DNA from: Psococerastis gibbosa
Lineage: Eukaryota; Arthropoda; Insecta; Psocodea; Psocidae
Direction: 5' to 3'
Assembly: GCA_963971405.1 (NCBI GenBank)
Contig: OZ020485.1
Location: forward strand, 12,710,001 to 12,774,000
Length of the DNA: 64,000 nt
A program made the position numbers and the translations under genes. This document shows, piece by piece, positions 1 to 10,292 of this stretch (positions within the stretch are counted from its first letter, which is position 1; every line of letters starts with the position of its first letter). The notes under the pieces were generated by a model. The model saw nothing but the letters and a program-made list of their open reading frames with translations, ran no database searches and was not told the DNA's origin.

Positions 1-1277
1 AATAATGGGGTTCACGCATTTTGGTACCAGTGAAAATTAGATTAATACAGCCAAAGATTCATTTATCTGTAAACAGAGGAGCCCGTAAGTCTCCCCCCGA
101 GGTTTTTTATTTTAAAATATAGGTACATTTTGAAAGTAAATACTTTAAATGTTACTTATTTATTTTTTATTATATTCCATTATATTGTTATGCTTACTTT
201 TTCTTGTTTTTTCTCCATGTTACATAGATTTTGCTAAAATTTACTTATGTTAGGTCCCTCCCACGCTTCGGCTTGAGGGACACTGGCCGCACAGCTTGAA
301 ATTTTATATCCACCTATTTTTTTGTTTGAGAAATACTACTTATAGAATTGTCATTTTTTTTAGGAAATATCGCTGATGTAATAGTTTAATGACAATGCTA
401 TGCGAGCATAAAGATGAATTCCTGTTTAGCTATCCGGTATGAATGGTGTTTTTGTTTTGTATAATTTCTAGTGTTGAAGCTAGGTTGAATGTATAGAATG
501 CAGAACTTTGTACAAGTTTTTTTTTTATGATTATTATTATTATTTTTTTTTTTGAGGAGGATTCACGACTGTGAACCGCAATCAAAAATAAATGAACCGA
601 GATTAAAATGCACCCTGAGCACAGTGCCGTATTACAAAAATTCTTAATTTACAATATTAAATTGACTGGTTGAAGAGGCAACCTACTCAGAACATTATAT
701 CCGAAAATAGGGAATCAAAAAATCAGATTTTTCTTGATTATCAATTTTGGGATTTATTCTTGGTGATGATGTGAGACCTGTAATCATTTTCTCTATATGA
801 TCACTATTAAATTTATAGCTAACTACTATATAAAATTCTGTTGAGTGACGAATCAGTGAGATTTGAAACGGAAATTATAAAAATTCCCCGTTGTATTGAG
901 GAATATCAAAAAGCTCAGAAAATTATCTTCGAGTTTGCCCTGATATTTTTGACAGCTTTACGATTTATATTTAAATTTTACATTTATAATGCTTTTAATT
1001 CTTAATTCTTGCAATTTCCTTGGAAAGGTTTTTGGTGAAGAATAGTTTTTTTTTGTTTTTGCTGTAGCTCATCCAAGCGAAAGGTTATCTCTAGTCTCCA
1101 CTCACAGATTGCGTCTAATACATTTTTAACATTAAATTGACTGAAAGCCACAGATCATGGGTTCGTGTCCACGTGTGCCCGGTTTTTTCTTGCTTCTTTT
1201 TTTACGGATTTAATACTCTATTATAGTTATGTGATACGTATGTCATAATCTAATTTTGTGTTTTCTTTTGTTTTCAG
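1..1277. other. Intron or upstream sequence of the I-Smad gene, no exon seen
   Basis: AT-rich sequence ending in a pyrimidine-rich tract and CAG acceptor at 1277. No coding stretch is visible. A short GC hairpin at about 255-285 (TCCCTC and GAGGGA around a CGCTTCGGCTT centre) is matched by a similar one at about 1979-2012 (CCACCCC and GGGGGTGG around CTTCCGCTTG); both look like small repeat ends. The intron joins in phase 1, because the next exon begins with two bases that complete a codon. Confidence 0.6.
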
Positions 1278-1331
1278 AATCTCCGCCTCCCCCTTACTGT
1301 AGATTCCCTAGTGAGTGTTTCAAGCCTGAAG
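1278..1331 (+). CDS. SMAD6/7: I-Smad exon with PPPPY (PY) motif
   Basis: First visible exon of an inhibitory Smad. It is bounded by a TTTTCAG acceptor and a GTAAGAT donor, phase 1 on both sides. It encodes roughly ESPPPPYCRFPSECFKPE. PPPPY followed by an aromatic/Pro run is the linker PY motif of SMAD6/7, which binds WW domains of Smurf-type HECT ubiquitin ligases and lets the I-Smad bring the ligase to activated TGF-beta/BMP receptors in the cytoplasm. The exon is only 54 bp, so it was missed by simple ORF searching. The assignment rests on the PY motif plus phase-compatible joining to the MH2 exons at 34-36 kb. Earlier exons lie outside the window. Confidence 0.88.
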
Positions 1332-2640
1332 GTAAGATAAATTTTATTTTATTTGATATCCTGTACTAGTATTGGCTACGGACCGATCCGAGGACTGAAG
1401 AGAGATCCGGACCGAACCGAAATTATTTTGAAAATAAATAAAAAATCAGTTGAATCTGACTGAAGTGTAAAAATCAGTTCCAACTTCCAGAACTATAATG
1501 TACGTACGTTCCCGTACTGTGTTAAGTCGAGCTAACGCCAAACCTACAAGGCCACAAACAAGTTTTATATATGAGTTTAGAGGGAGAACGAACTAATAGT
1601 ACAAGAAAAAGATAATGGGGTAATGAAAATGAAAAATTATGATAAGTTCACTTCACTTTCACGTTTTTCCTTGACCAGTAATCCCGGGCAAGGTGCATAT
1701 ATTGAAAAAAAATTTGTTATAAATATATTTATCACGCTCAAGATTTGAAATTAAGAATTTTTTCTTCTTTTTTCCCCCCTATTTTGTTCAATTCTTTTAA
1801 TTAAACTGGCAATTTGTTAAAAATCTCTGGTAAAACTGATTCATTGAGGCGTCTGCCATACTTGTTATGTGTTATAGGAATTAATAATAATGATATTTTT
1901 TTCCCCTAACTGGTTACTCCACCAGCTAGGGGATTATATTAATGCAAAGTAAATATATGCTAATTACAAATCACGACCACCCCAAAGCTTCCGCTTGTCG
2001 GGGGTGGCGTCTTCTTAACTAAATGTTGCAACTTTTATTATGTATTTTCAATGGGTCTTGCCTATTGAGTTTCTAACATTTTGTATATTGTTTGTTTTGC
2101 TTCTCCAATTTTGCTTCCTTTTTTATTCTATAAAGTTAGATTGGGGGATTTCGTTAAACAAATTTTGGTCTTAGCACTTTATTCTCAGTCCCCATATATT
2201 TATTATAGCCTGTAGGCAGTGCAATTGGTATCTGTAGCCTTTGTTGTTGCCTCGTATATCTAGCTGATTTATATTTATCATAATAATAATAATAAACGCC
2301 AGGTACGTACAGTGCGTGAAATATTTTCACACTACTAAATAGACTATTTCTTCAACGTCAGGTCACACCCCCAGTTCAGAACGGTCGTGACGAATGCTAT
2401 GGGTCAAACTTGCCTGCCAAGCACAGGTTGAAACGTCTCGCCCGAATCGATTGTTCGTTGTAGCCTGGCGGCGCCCTGTCCCATCCTGGCTATGAATAAC
2501 GAATTGTTGATTTAGCGAAGGTTTTTCTGTAAAGGCGTCGCTTATATGAGAAAGTAGTGCCGTTTGTGATGGAAGTTCGCCTACGGTGCAGCGGAATGAC
2601 GCGGGCTTGGCGCCTCGACGCATGTTGTCCTGTTCAAAAT

Positions 2641-2941
2641 AAGCATGATGTCACGGGGCGCCAGAGCAGGGCCGCAACTTACGTCGATTGGCGGTCTTTG
2701 CACATCTGGGCCTGACGGACTTTGGTTCGGAGCCACATATGAGACTGATTTTTCATCATGTCGTCACGAGTGTTGCATATTGTTGAAATTAAGCATGTCA
2801 CGGGGCGCCAGAGCAGGGTCACAACTTACGTCGTTTGGCGGTGTTTGCACGTCCGGGCCTGACGGATTTTGGTTCGGAGCCACATATGAGACTGATTTTT
2901 CAAGTCGTCACGAGTGTTGTTCAAATTAAAGATGTCACGGG
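2641..2941. repeat. Minisatellite, two ~140-150 bp units
   Basis: Two tandem units start at 2641 and 2791, each with AAGCATG then TCACGGGGCGCC, and a third partial start lies at about 2928. The units are clearly homologous and keep one open frame (2645-2929), so translation gives a repeated peptide. The motif GGTTCGGAGCCACATATGAG recurs in both. The segment is GC-richer than its surroundings. I do not recognise a protein family and treat the open frame as a by-product of the repeat. Confidence 0.75.
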
Positions 2942-3332
2942 AGTAGAACCGAAAAATTTATACTTTATGATGTCTCATTTATGGCGCTTTGATAGAATTT
3001 TCATATGCAATTGTTATAAAAGTATGATATTGAGAAATGCCTCGTGTGCCCTATTTCCGGATCCCCAGCTGAAATATGTTTTTCCCAAGAGGATTTTTGC
3101 CTTGGTAATTGGTGTGAGAGCCAATGTACAACAAGCGTTGTATGAAATGTCTAAACATTTTACCCCGAACATTGTTGGTCCAAACATTTGATTCTATGTG
3201 TTGACAGGATGTGGTGGAGATGTTTGTGGTACTGTAAAATTATTTATTTATTGTACAAACCTTGCTGTTACTGCTGAATATAATAACGGACTCCGATTCC
3301 TTGGCCTGGTCCGTATAGCCAGAAATTTTTTC

Positions 3333-3540
3333 GGGGGGGGGGGGGGGGGTGTCCATCTGACGCCACCAGAGGTGAGGTAAACATCAATACATTCAAAACT
3401 CCATTTCATCTAGTGTATGCTGCAAATATTTCGGGGGGGGGGGGTCCATCTGACGCCACCAGAGGTGAGGTAAACATCAATACATTCAAAACTCCATTTC
3501 ATCTAGTGTATGCTGCAAATATTTCGGGGGGGGGGGGGGT
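3333..3540. repeat. G-run-delimited tandem repeat, ~95-100 bp unit
   Basis: Units begin with homopolymeric G tracts at 3333-3349 (17 G), 3433-3444 (12 G) and 3526-3539 (14 G), each preceded by TTTC. The intervening sequence, including TCTGACGCCACCAGAGGTGA, is almost identical between units. A related G-run plus GGAGGTGAGGTAAATTC junction occurs near 27637-27690, so this is part of a dispersed family. Confidence 0.8.
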
Positions 3541-3927
3541 CCAGACCCCCCTCTTGCTACGGCCTTGTCTATCGCGGACTCCAACTATTGTGTATTGTAT
3601 TGGGCAAATATTTGTCACATGCCTATATTTGCCATGTATAGTGGGAGTGGTTCACTCGGCCATTATTTGCCGCTGGGGAAGTTCCGCTGGCTGTCGGTAA
3701 AAATGCCGCGAGTCAAAGGGATTTCAATTATTTTCCAAATGTTATAATAATTTGTTCATATCATATCATATCAAACAATAAATAACTGTTTTAGTCAAAA
3801 GTGTTAGTGAAACCCAAATAAAACTTTGTCAAAGAAACCTATACTAATGTTAGTAATAAACCCTGAGCGCTTTTGGCAAGAACTGCCCACTATAGACGGA
3901 CCCGGTAACGAAACAGCTGGTGTCGAG

Positions 3928-4578
3928 TATAGTCCACGCAAAATGAGAAAAGTATGGACATGGAATGTTTTGATCCTGGGCAACACTGTAAAAATATCAT
4001 TTGCACAATTTTTGTTATGCCTAAGGCGGGTATTCCACATACGTACAACGTCATTGAAAATTATGAAATTGAAGGACATTTCAATTTTACTCTATGCCAT
4101 TGTTAAAATTGATCAATGATCAATTGATCATTGAGTAAAATCACAAACAATGAAAGAAACCAACTAAAATTAAAAAATGGCGTCATGGGATATGACAAGT
4201 ACAACTATTTTAATTGATTTCTTTAAAAAGAACGCATTTCTGTATAAAAATTATAATAAGGTTTAAATAATAAGGCGACGAAGAAAACAAATGCAATTTC
4301 AAGAAACAAATGCAAACAAATTTCAAAAATTTGGCGCATACGCTTCAATTGAAAATTGTCAATTTGTGAAAAAACATATGGAATGGCCCCCATCAATGAG
4401 AAATTGAAATGTCCTTCAATTTCATAATTTTCATTGACGTTGTACGTATGTGGAATGCCCGCCTTAGCCTTGCATCCAATGTAACAAGGTAACAAAATGG
4501 TGCAAGGAATATTTTTTAAGTGTTGCACAGGATCAAAACATTCCATGTCCATAGTTTTCTCACTTTGCGTGGACTATA
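3928..4578. mobile_element. TIR MITE (TATAGTCC family), interrupted by a second MITE
   Basis: Termini TATAGTCCACGCAAAATGAG and its inverted counterpart ending GGACTATA enclose about 60-bp inverted arms (GTATGGACATGGAATGTTTT). An uninterrupted copy sits at 22495-22707. TA at each outer edge suggests TA target duplication, as in mariner-type non-autonomous elements. In this copy the loop is split by the GGCGGG element at 4025-4463. It is non-coding, and the ORFs seen in it are palindrome shadows. Confidence 0.85.
4022..4466. mobile_element. GGCGGG-family MITE nested in the TATAGTCC MITE
   Basis: Inverted termini TAAGGCGGGTATTCCACATA and the complement ending CCCGCCTTA, with an inner core shared with the 43-, 48- and 55-kb elements (TGATCAATGATCA palindrome, AAAAAATGGCGTCATGGGATA). 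It is flanked by GCC on both sides, and the empty homologue at 22.5 kb lacks the whole block, which supports a 3-bp target duplication. Confidence 0.85.
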
Positions 4579-5689
4579 CCAGTGCCGTGCTGCCACCTTT
4601 TGAACAATCACAAAGGAAGGGTTTTTGAAGGACTTTTTATGGACCTAGGCCTGCTTACGACCTACGACCCCATGGAATTCGCACATTAATTGTATTGTTT
4701 CCGTATGAATGTTTGGCCATTGGCAAACTTATATATACGTTCTCGATGTCAACCTACACCGGCTACAAGCGATAATGGCCAAGCTGAGCCAAGCTTACCA
4801 TTGACGCAATGAAACAGGCGAAATCATGTAACCAAGTACAGATACGAGTCTAGGTACTCTGTACCTCTCATACTTGTTTTATGATAACATATTTGCCGTC
4901 TACACAAGTTTTCTCGCACAGCGAACCATATGCAAGCAATAAAAATGCAATAAAAAAGGTTCCAACGGGATTAAGAACAATAATAATAAAGGCTTGACGC
5001 AGAGTAAATTGGCTAATGTCATTTCTCTGCAAAATCTCCGGCTGGGGCTCCACATAACAATTTGGGAGGTATTGTTACGACAGACAGAACCCATTTCATA
5101 TCTCATTTGGTTGAGATAAGCTCCCAGGTTTATGGCCCGTAAAATTCTCCTCGCAAATATTTCGCCTAATACTATAATTATTATGAGTCACGTTTATATT
5201 CAGAGAAATATTTCAGCAACTTCTTTTCCCTCTTCGACTTCTCCTCGTTCTGCAATTTACCATTTGAGGTAAAAAATTGTTCTACGAGTTTTTTATCATC
5301 TGCTATTTTTCCAATTGAAATGGATCATTTACAAGAAAAGATAGTTGAGTAGAAAGATGAGCAACATCATTTGCTTCTTCTACTTCTTCATGCTCCTACG
5401 GACGTACAGCTTGATGAAATTCCATTTTTGATCTGTCTCACTGGATTAATCAGAGTTTCTGAAATTCGGGATAGATTTTTAAGACATTACACTTGCAAAA
5501 CTATTTGGCGCTATTGACGAGTTCTATGCAGGAGAGAAGTTTATTTAATTTCTGGTGCCTTCATCGACCAATCAGAGCACGCTTTTATTACTTCCAAGCA
5601 ATAGTTAAATCCCGTCGTGGCTGAAAGCCGTGCTCAGATTGGTCAAAATAGGGCGTGTTCTTAGGCCGAAGCTTTGATTGGCCGAAGAA

Positions 5690-5900
5690 GACGTGACTGG
5701 TGGTACCAGAAATTCAAAACATATCCTTGACAGGAGTGAATTTCCTTCTTCTTTATATGCCTCTTCTAGCGAAGGTTGGCGATCATCATGGCAATTTGGA
5801 CCTTGGAGAACGCTGCTCTGAAAAGGGAAGTCATGCTCTCGCAAGGTTCTTCTTCTGCCGGGAGCCCTCAGTTCTCCTATCTTCCCTTGGATTATAACAT
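5690..5900 (-). pseudogene. Decayed 3' end of a non-LTR reverse transcriptase ORF
   Basis: On the minus strand the end of the segment reads as the peptide LFRAAFSKVQIAMMIANLR followed by a stop (about 5770-5826), with a Gly/Arg-rich stretch (GAPGRRRT-like) upstream in another frame. A second, differently decayed copy at 11740-11870 has NLRQWFRKGTTS and IALIIANL in the matching order. Paired copies with the same tail fit the C-terminus of a non-LTR retrotransposon polyprotein. The family assignment is from my recollection of such tails, not from a search. Confidence 0.5.
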
Positions 5901-6159
5901 GCTGAATGAAGAGAAATTGCCTTTAATTTCCATATGGCTCAATTTTGGGCCTTTCGGACCACTCTTACAATCAACCCATGATAAATAATGCTGTGTTTTA
6001 CAATATGCTATTACAAATTTAACTGAAAATGAAAATAGTTTCGATTGAAAAGGATAATTTTGTTTATCTTTAGGTGTTCCGGGCGTGGAAAGATGATAAA
6101 AGACGAAAAGGGGGCTGGAGGCGAATGTCCCATTTCTCCTATATATAACTCTAGATTGA

Positions 6160-6380
6160 TTGTTTAAAATAAATAAATCTTGACTTTTTGTTGATCTATT
6201 ACTAAGCCAACCTAGCGGAGTTATGGCTATAAAGCCCTCTCTTACATGCAACTAGGATGACACGGAACCCCCTGCTTTATATGCCCCCCGAAGCATGGCC
6301 AGAAAATGTAGTCAGTATGGGACTCGAACCAGCAACCTTTCGGGTGAAATTCGGAGAGTCTGTACCACTACTCTACAGGT
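6160..6380 (-). mobile_element. tRNA-derived SINE, family 1 (minus copy)
   Basis: Read on the minus strand it starts with a box-A-like TGTAGAGTAGTGGTACAGAC (6358-6377), then a box B, GGTTCGAGTCC (6320-6330), then a body shared with the plus-strand copy at 23434-23655 (TTCTGGCCATGCTTCGG, GGCTTTATAGCC, GCTAGGTTGGCTTAGTAATA). It ends in an ATTTATTT-type tail. There is no cloverleaf beyond the promoter boxes, so it is a SINE and not a tRNA gene. Confidence 0.82.
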
Positions 6381-7199
6381 CTTGTTTTAGATAGTCTAGT
6401 CTCTAGTTCTTATGCGAGAAAGAAAAACTTGGGAAAATGATATCTGCGGGAGCCGGAGTTGTGAGCGGACTGTTAATGGCCTAATGATAGCCGGCATACG
6501 GCTTAATTGCAACATACGCGGGCCGGGCTGCATTTTCTGCCAAGGCCACCACCGTAAGTTGCTGGGCTCTTCGAGGGGCCCCAGTCCCTCCGCAACTCCA
6601 CGTATCTCTACAATGCTTCGCTGAAGATCATTTGCGAAGCACCGCCAAACGCCTGGGGAGGCATAAAAATTACAATCCAGGGTTATTCAGTCGATTTTAT
6701 TATCCCTCTGTTGGCCTGCAAAGCGCTAAAGAATGTACCCGTTCTTCTCAGTCAATCTTTTAGGGACTTGCAGAACTGAACAGAGCACCGAGTTTATACG
6801 TCTCTGAGTATTTGTATATACCTTTATATTTACTTATCACCAGGTAGTCCCTACTATCTGGCTTTGATACAAATCTGAACGCACTCGTGCACCATTGTTC
6901 AGTTCAATGGCCTATAGACTATAGAGATGATGTGAAATAAAATTGATCATTTGCGAACGTGGTGCTCGACCGATGTTCGTGTCCTGGACTAGGTCTGTAC
7001 GTGATTCTAGACTGTCTCATTTTAGATTTTGATACGGTACCTTATCGTTTACGAATTTCACGAGTTATTAGGATACCGTATTTCTGACTTGTATGTTGGC
7101 TGACTGATCTCTGTACCGTCACCCATTTCTCCCACAAAAACGTTGAGTCGTGTTTGTCTTGATTGCGATGAAGTATGGATTCCAAGTTTTCAAAACTAT

Positions 7200-8930
7200 A
7201 TTAGTTGGAAATGCTGTGGTATCTTATAGTCAACTAATTTTTTCAATTGGAAAAGGCTACTCGATATTTGACTCGGTTACGGAACGCGGGGGTGTTTTTC
7301 ACTGTTGTAGGGACAAAAATCGATCTAGTTAGTATTTTTAATCGAGTTTAATTTCTACTACTGACTAGGGCGATCGATGTGTTTTTCACTGTTGTGGCAG
7401 GAATGGGTTAGTAAAGTTGTGAACCCCGGTTATAGGGTATGTTCTGGCCCTCTAGTGTGTGGTATCATTTTAATCAACTATATTTTCAACCGATGCGGGC
7501 TGCTGGTTTCTTGAGTGTGGCACGTAACTTTGACGGGTGTGTTATTCACATTTTTGCTTTCCAATTTATACGTAGTATCAGGAAAGCTTTGTGACGGTCG
7601 AAATTTTCGATTCCGAGATTTCAACGGATTTACATGTTTTAAGGTCCCAGGGTCCCAGGTTTTTACGAAATGTCTGTCTGTCTGTCTGTCTGTGCGTCGA
7701 TTTCCGGGCAAACTACTCGGTCGATTTTGATGAAATTTGGGATGTAGGTTCACAAAAATCATACCTCCAGACCATTTTTTTTATTTCGAGCTAACTCAAT
7801 TTGGGGGGTTTTTATTTTCAAAAAACTTCAAAAAAACGTCTAAAAATGAGGAACCAGTAGAATCCGGGCTGATGGGCCGTGGTCGAAGTGAAAGTGAACA
7901 TTCAAACGTTTCGTCAACATCTGCGGTCGACATCTTCAGTGGAACTGCGTAGACTTCTAAGATTGTATCTCGGAGGCTCAGCAGTGGCTCAGCAGTGGCT
8001 CACAGTCACTGCTGAGCCTCCGAGATACAATCTTAGAAGTCTACGCAGTTCCACTGAAGATGTCGACCGCAGATGTTGACGAAACGTTTGGAAGTTCACT
8101 TTCACTTCGACCACGGCCCATCAGCCCGGATTCTACTGGTTCCTCATTCGACTCCGGCCGTGAAAGCCTTTGCAGTTATAACGTCTAAAAAAATTATTTC
8201 TCAAAAACAGCTCCAACGATTTCTTTTATATTCACATATATTGTAGTTGTTGTTAACGTTGATAAAATGCGGGGGTCGCTTGCCCCTTGATAGTTTGCTT
8301 CTGGGGGTAAAAAAATAAAAATGTCTAAATTTTAATGAAAAATGACTAAAAAATAATTTTTCTGCGACACCTTTCTATCGGTGATTTCTACCTTCAGGTA
8401 TGTTTTAGATGTTAAATTGAGTAACGAAACCGGACAGGTTGCTTCCCCAAAAAAGTATTTGGTTTTGTACAAAAAAATGTTTTTTTGAAAAAATGATAGA
8501 AAATTCACGTTCAAATGCATTGCGTGCCCTGCCAGTATTGCTGTGTGGTAATGTGTTGGTCTGACCTATCTAGAATTTACCTCACCACCAGTGACGAGTG
8601 ACGTCAGACTTTAGAATGGAAATTGCTATTCAAGATAATTTTGTTTAATTTTTTTTACCCCAATAATAAGTTAATAAAAAACGACATATTAGGGAGGGCT
8701 ACTGATTCATTGCGTTGGTCAAGTATTTTTGCTTTCCTATTTTTTTTTTTAACAAAAATTTTGACAATAGATTCAGTTGTGAATGATGTGGAATCTTTTT
8801 AATCGAGTATGTTTTCAAATGTTGAGGGCTACTGGGTCCTGGACTCGGTGACGTAATGCGGGCGTTGACGGGTGTGTTTTTCACTGTTGTAGTGACAAAA
8901 AACTAGTTAGTTGTGAACCCACCGGCCTTC
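7200..8930 (+). repeat. Dispersed ~1-kb repeat with flanking direct modules
   Basis: The body (about 7553-8610) is homologous to the inverted copy at 27650-28390 and to a diverged fragment at about 46998-47228. Shared landmarks are AAAGCTTTGTGACGGTCGAA, a GTCT microsatellite (7671-7694), GGGCAAACTACTCGGTCGAT and ACTCAATTTGGGGGG. A module ending GGGTGTGTTTTTCACTGTTG recurs at about 7205-7320, 7450-7550 and 8780-8900. No protein is encoded. The class is unknown; a non-autonomous DNA element is likely. Confidence 0.7.
7847..8179. mobile_element. Foldback insertion with 142-bp inverted arms
   Basis: Arms 7845-7986 and 8007-8148 are inverted copies of each other with about two mismatches around a 20-bp spacer, followed by a 31-bp tail. 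The insert is flanked by AACGTCTAAAAA at 7835-7846 and 8180-8191. The homologous repeat at 27.6-28.4 kb lacks it, so this is an insertion with a 9-12 bp target duplication. Candidate classes are an inverted Penelope-like terminal repeat or a Mutator-type foldback. Each arm contains CTGAAGA-stem-GAAAC. Confidence 0.85.
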
Positions 8931-9330
8931 ATACTGTAACTACCTGTTATCCCATTGTTAATTAGGCATGAGTAAACGTTTAACCATCAGATTATGTGCT
9001 TAAAATACACAGATTACTATTGGGTATATTGTACACGCTAGCCTTCCCATAATGTGGACTGCCTGGAGGCTTCTAACTTTATCGGTCCGGTTTACCCGTT
9101 CATGAGTCGGTTTTAATCAGGTTGGTAAGGTTGGGTTTCAGGTAGCGTGGCCGGCCATCCAATGTCTAATTTGTTCAACTCTTTCGCGTACCTGCGGATT
9201 TTCGTAGCAATGGAAAACTGAAGAGGAAGCTTACCATTGATAATGACAATTTTATTTAAGTTATTGCTTACGTTATAAAGGATTGGTTTTGTCATTTGCT
9301 TCTTGTCAAAATATATATGAACCTATGTTG

Positions 9331-9737
9331 GGCCACCCCTGGATCACCCCAAAATAGTTTGAATTATATCTTTTATTTAATTTAATACTTAAGTTATAAA
9401 GATTTGGTCTCGTCAATTAGTAGATGGCTATTTCATGTTATAAGATGATATTATAAGATGAATTTGCCATGAACTTGATAGATCGGTTAATATCTGTCGC
9501 CTATCTACTGCAAGTTGTCACTTTTCCATTAATTTGATAATTCGGTAAATTTCTGTCGTCTATCAGTTTCATGGGGAAAAAACCCTGCACCGAAAAAAAC
9601 ATCCTCGTAGCACTACGCATGAAAATTGAAATAGTCCTCTGATAATTGAGCAGACCCAATCGTTATGACTTAAGTATTAAATTAAACACAAAAAAATATA
9701 TATAAATCAACCTATTTTGGAGAGAGCCAGGGGTAGC
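9331..9737. mobile_element. TIR MITE (GGCCACCCCTGG family)
   Basis: The left end GGCCACCCCTGGATCACCCC followed by AAAATAG is mirrored at the right by CTATTTTGGAGAGAGCCAGG then GGTAGCC. Subterminal AT-rich arms (TTAAGTTATAAAGATTTGGT and its complement) also match. Single termini of the same family occur near 10854, 41814 and 45437. Non-coding. Confidence 0.75.
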
Positions 9738-9984
9738 CATTGTCAACGGCCAGCTATTTAAGAAAATATGGAACGTAGATATTGGTCACCCCAAAATCTG
9801 TCAGATTATATTAAATTAATTATTATGATATGATGAATGGAATAAAGCTCTATAGTTTTTATACATCATGTTCAATAGCATTGGCACAGGCCTGTCATAC
9901 ACTATATACGAGGTCAAAACGCTGGACATTTCTTGCCACTAACTAAGCGGTCAGTTTATAAAAATTATTTTTCTGTTTTTGCAG

Positions 9985-10065
9985 ATTGGGCGCCGAGCGA
10001 AGGAATCTGCGACCCCCTTCGGGGGGAACAACCTTGCCCCGGGTCTCTCACCACCAATGGCGATG
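9985..10065 (+). CDS. SMAD6/7: I-Smad linker exon
   Basis: An 81-bp exon with a TTTTTGCAG acceptor and a GTATGTT donor, phase 1 at both ends. It therefore joins in frame to the PY exon before it (codon GAT across the junction) and the MH2 exon after it (codon GGT). It encodes a short Cys/Pro/Gly-rich linker beginning DWAPSEGICDPLRGEQPC. SMAD6/7 proteins have a poorly conserved segment here between the PY motif and the MH2 domain, so the match is by position and phase rather than by motif. It is much more GC- and CpG-rich than the flanking introns, as are the other exons of the gene. Confidence 0.78.
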
Positions 10066-10136
10066 GTATGTTCCAACCAAATTATAATATGTACATAATA
10101 TTATAATGTAAGTAGTTAGCATTGATTGTCTGGCGA

Positions 10137-10216
10137 AGGAGAGCACAGGACCTCGCAGGCTGGCGCGATGTAGCAGGGCAGGCCAAAACCCTTGACGGGC
10201 CGTAGTGCCAAGGAGT
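10137..10216 (+). mobile_element. 5'-truncated non-LTR retrotransposon insert with 16-bp TSD
   Basis: About 80-100 bp flanked by perfect GTTAGCATTGATTGTC repeats (left ending at about 10136, right at about 10239). The insert reads AGWRDVAGQAKTLDGP then stop, matching in order the AWGDVAEQGKALHGP-stop peptide encoded at 53200-53270. It is followed by a short GTAGTA/AGTAAG tail. Extreme 5' truncation plus a long perfect target duplication is typical of LINE target-primed insertion. Confidence 0.75.
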
Positions 10217-10265
10217 AGTAAGTTAGCATTGATTGTCGTAATTTACATAAAGATGAACCATAATC

Positions 10266-10292
10266 ATAAATAAATAAATAAATAATAAATAA
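10266..10292. repeat. AAAT microsatellite
   Basis: An AAAT/ATAA simple repeat of about 27 bp in the intron. Confidence 0.9.

Larger units (their letters stand above)
1332..9984 (+). other. I-Smad intron (8.65 kb), repeat-rich
   Basis: Phase-1 intron joining the PY exon to the linker exon. From left to right it holds a minisatellite at 2641-2941, a G-run tandem repeat at 3333-3540, nested MITEs at 3928-4578, a partial inverted copy of the 40.7-kb MITE at about 4620-4800, a decayed non-LTR tail at 5690-5900, a SINE at 6160-6380, a repeat with a palindrome at 7200-8930, and a TIR element at 9331-9737. I see nothing recognisable in about 1400-2280, 4800-5600 or 6400-7190 apart from low-complexity AT sequence. 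Confidence 0.8.
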
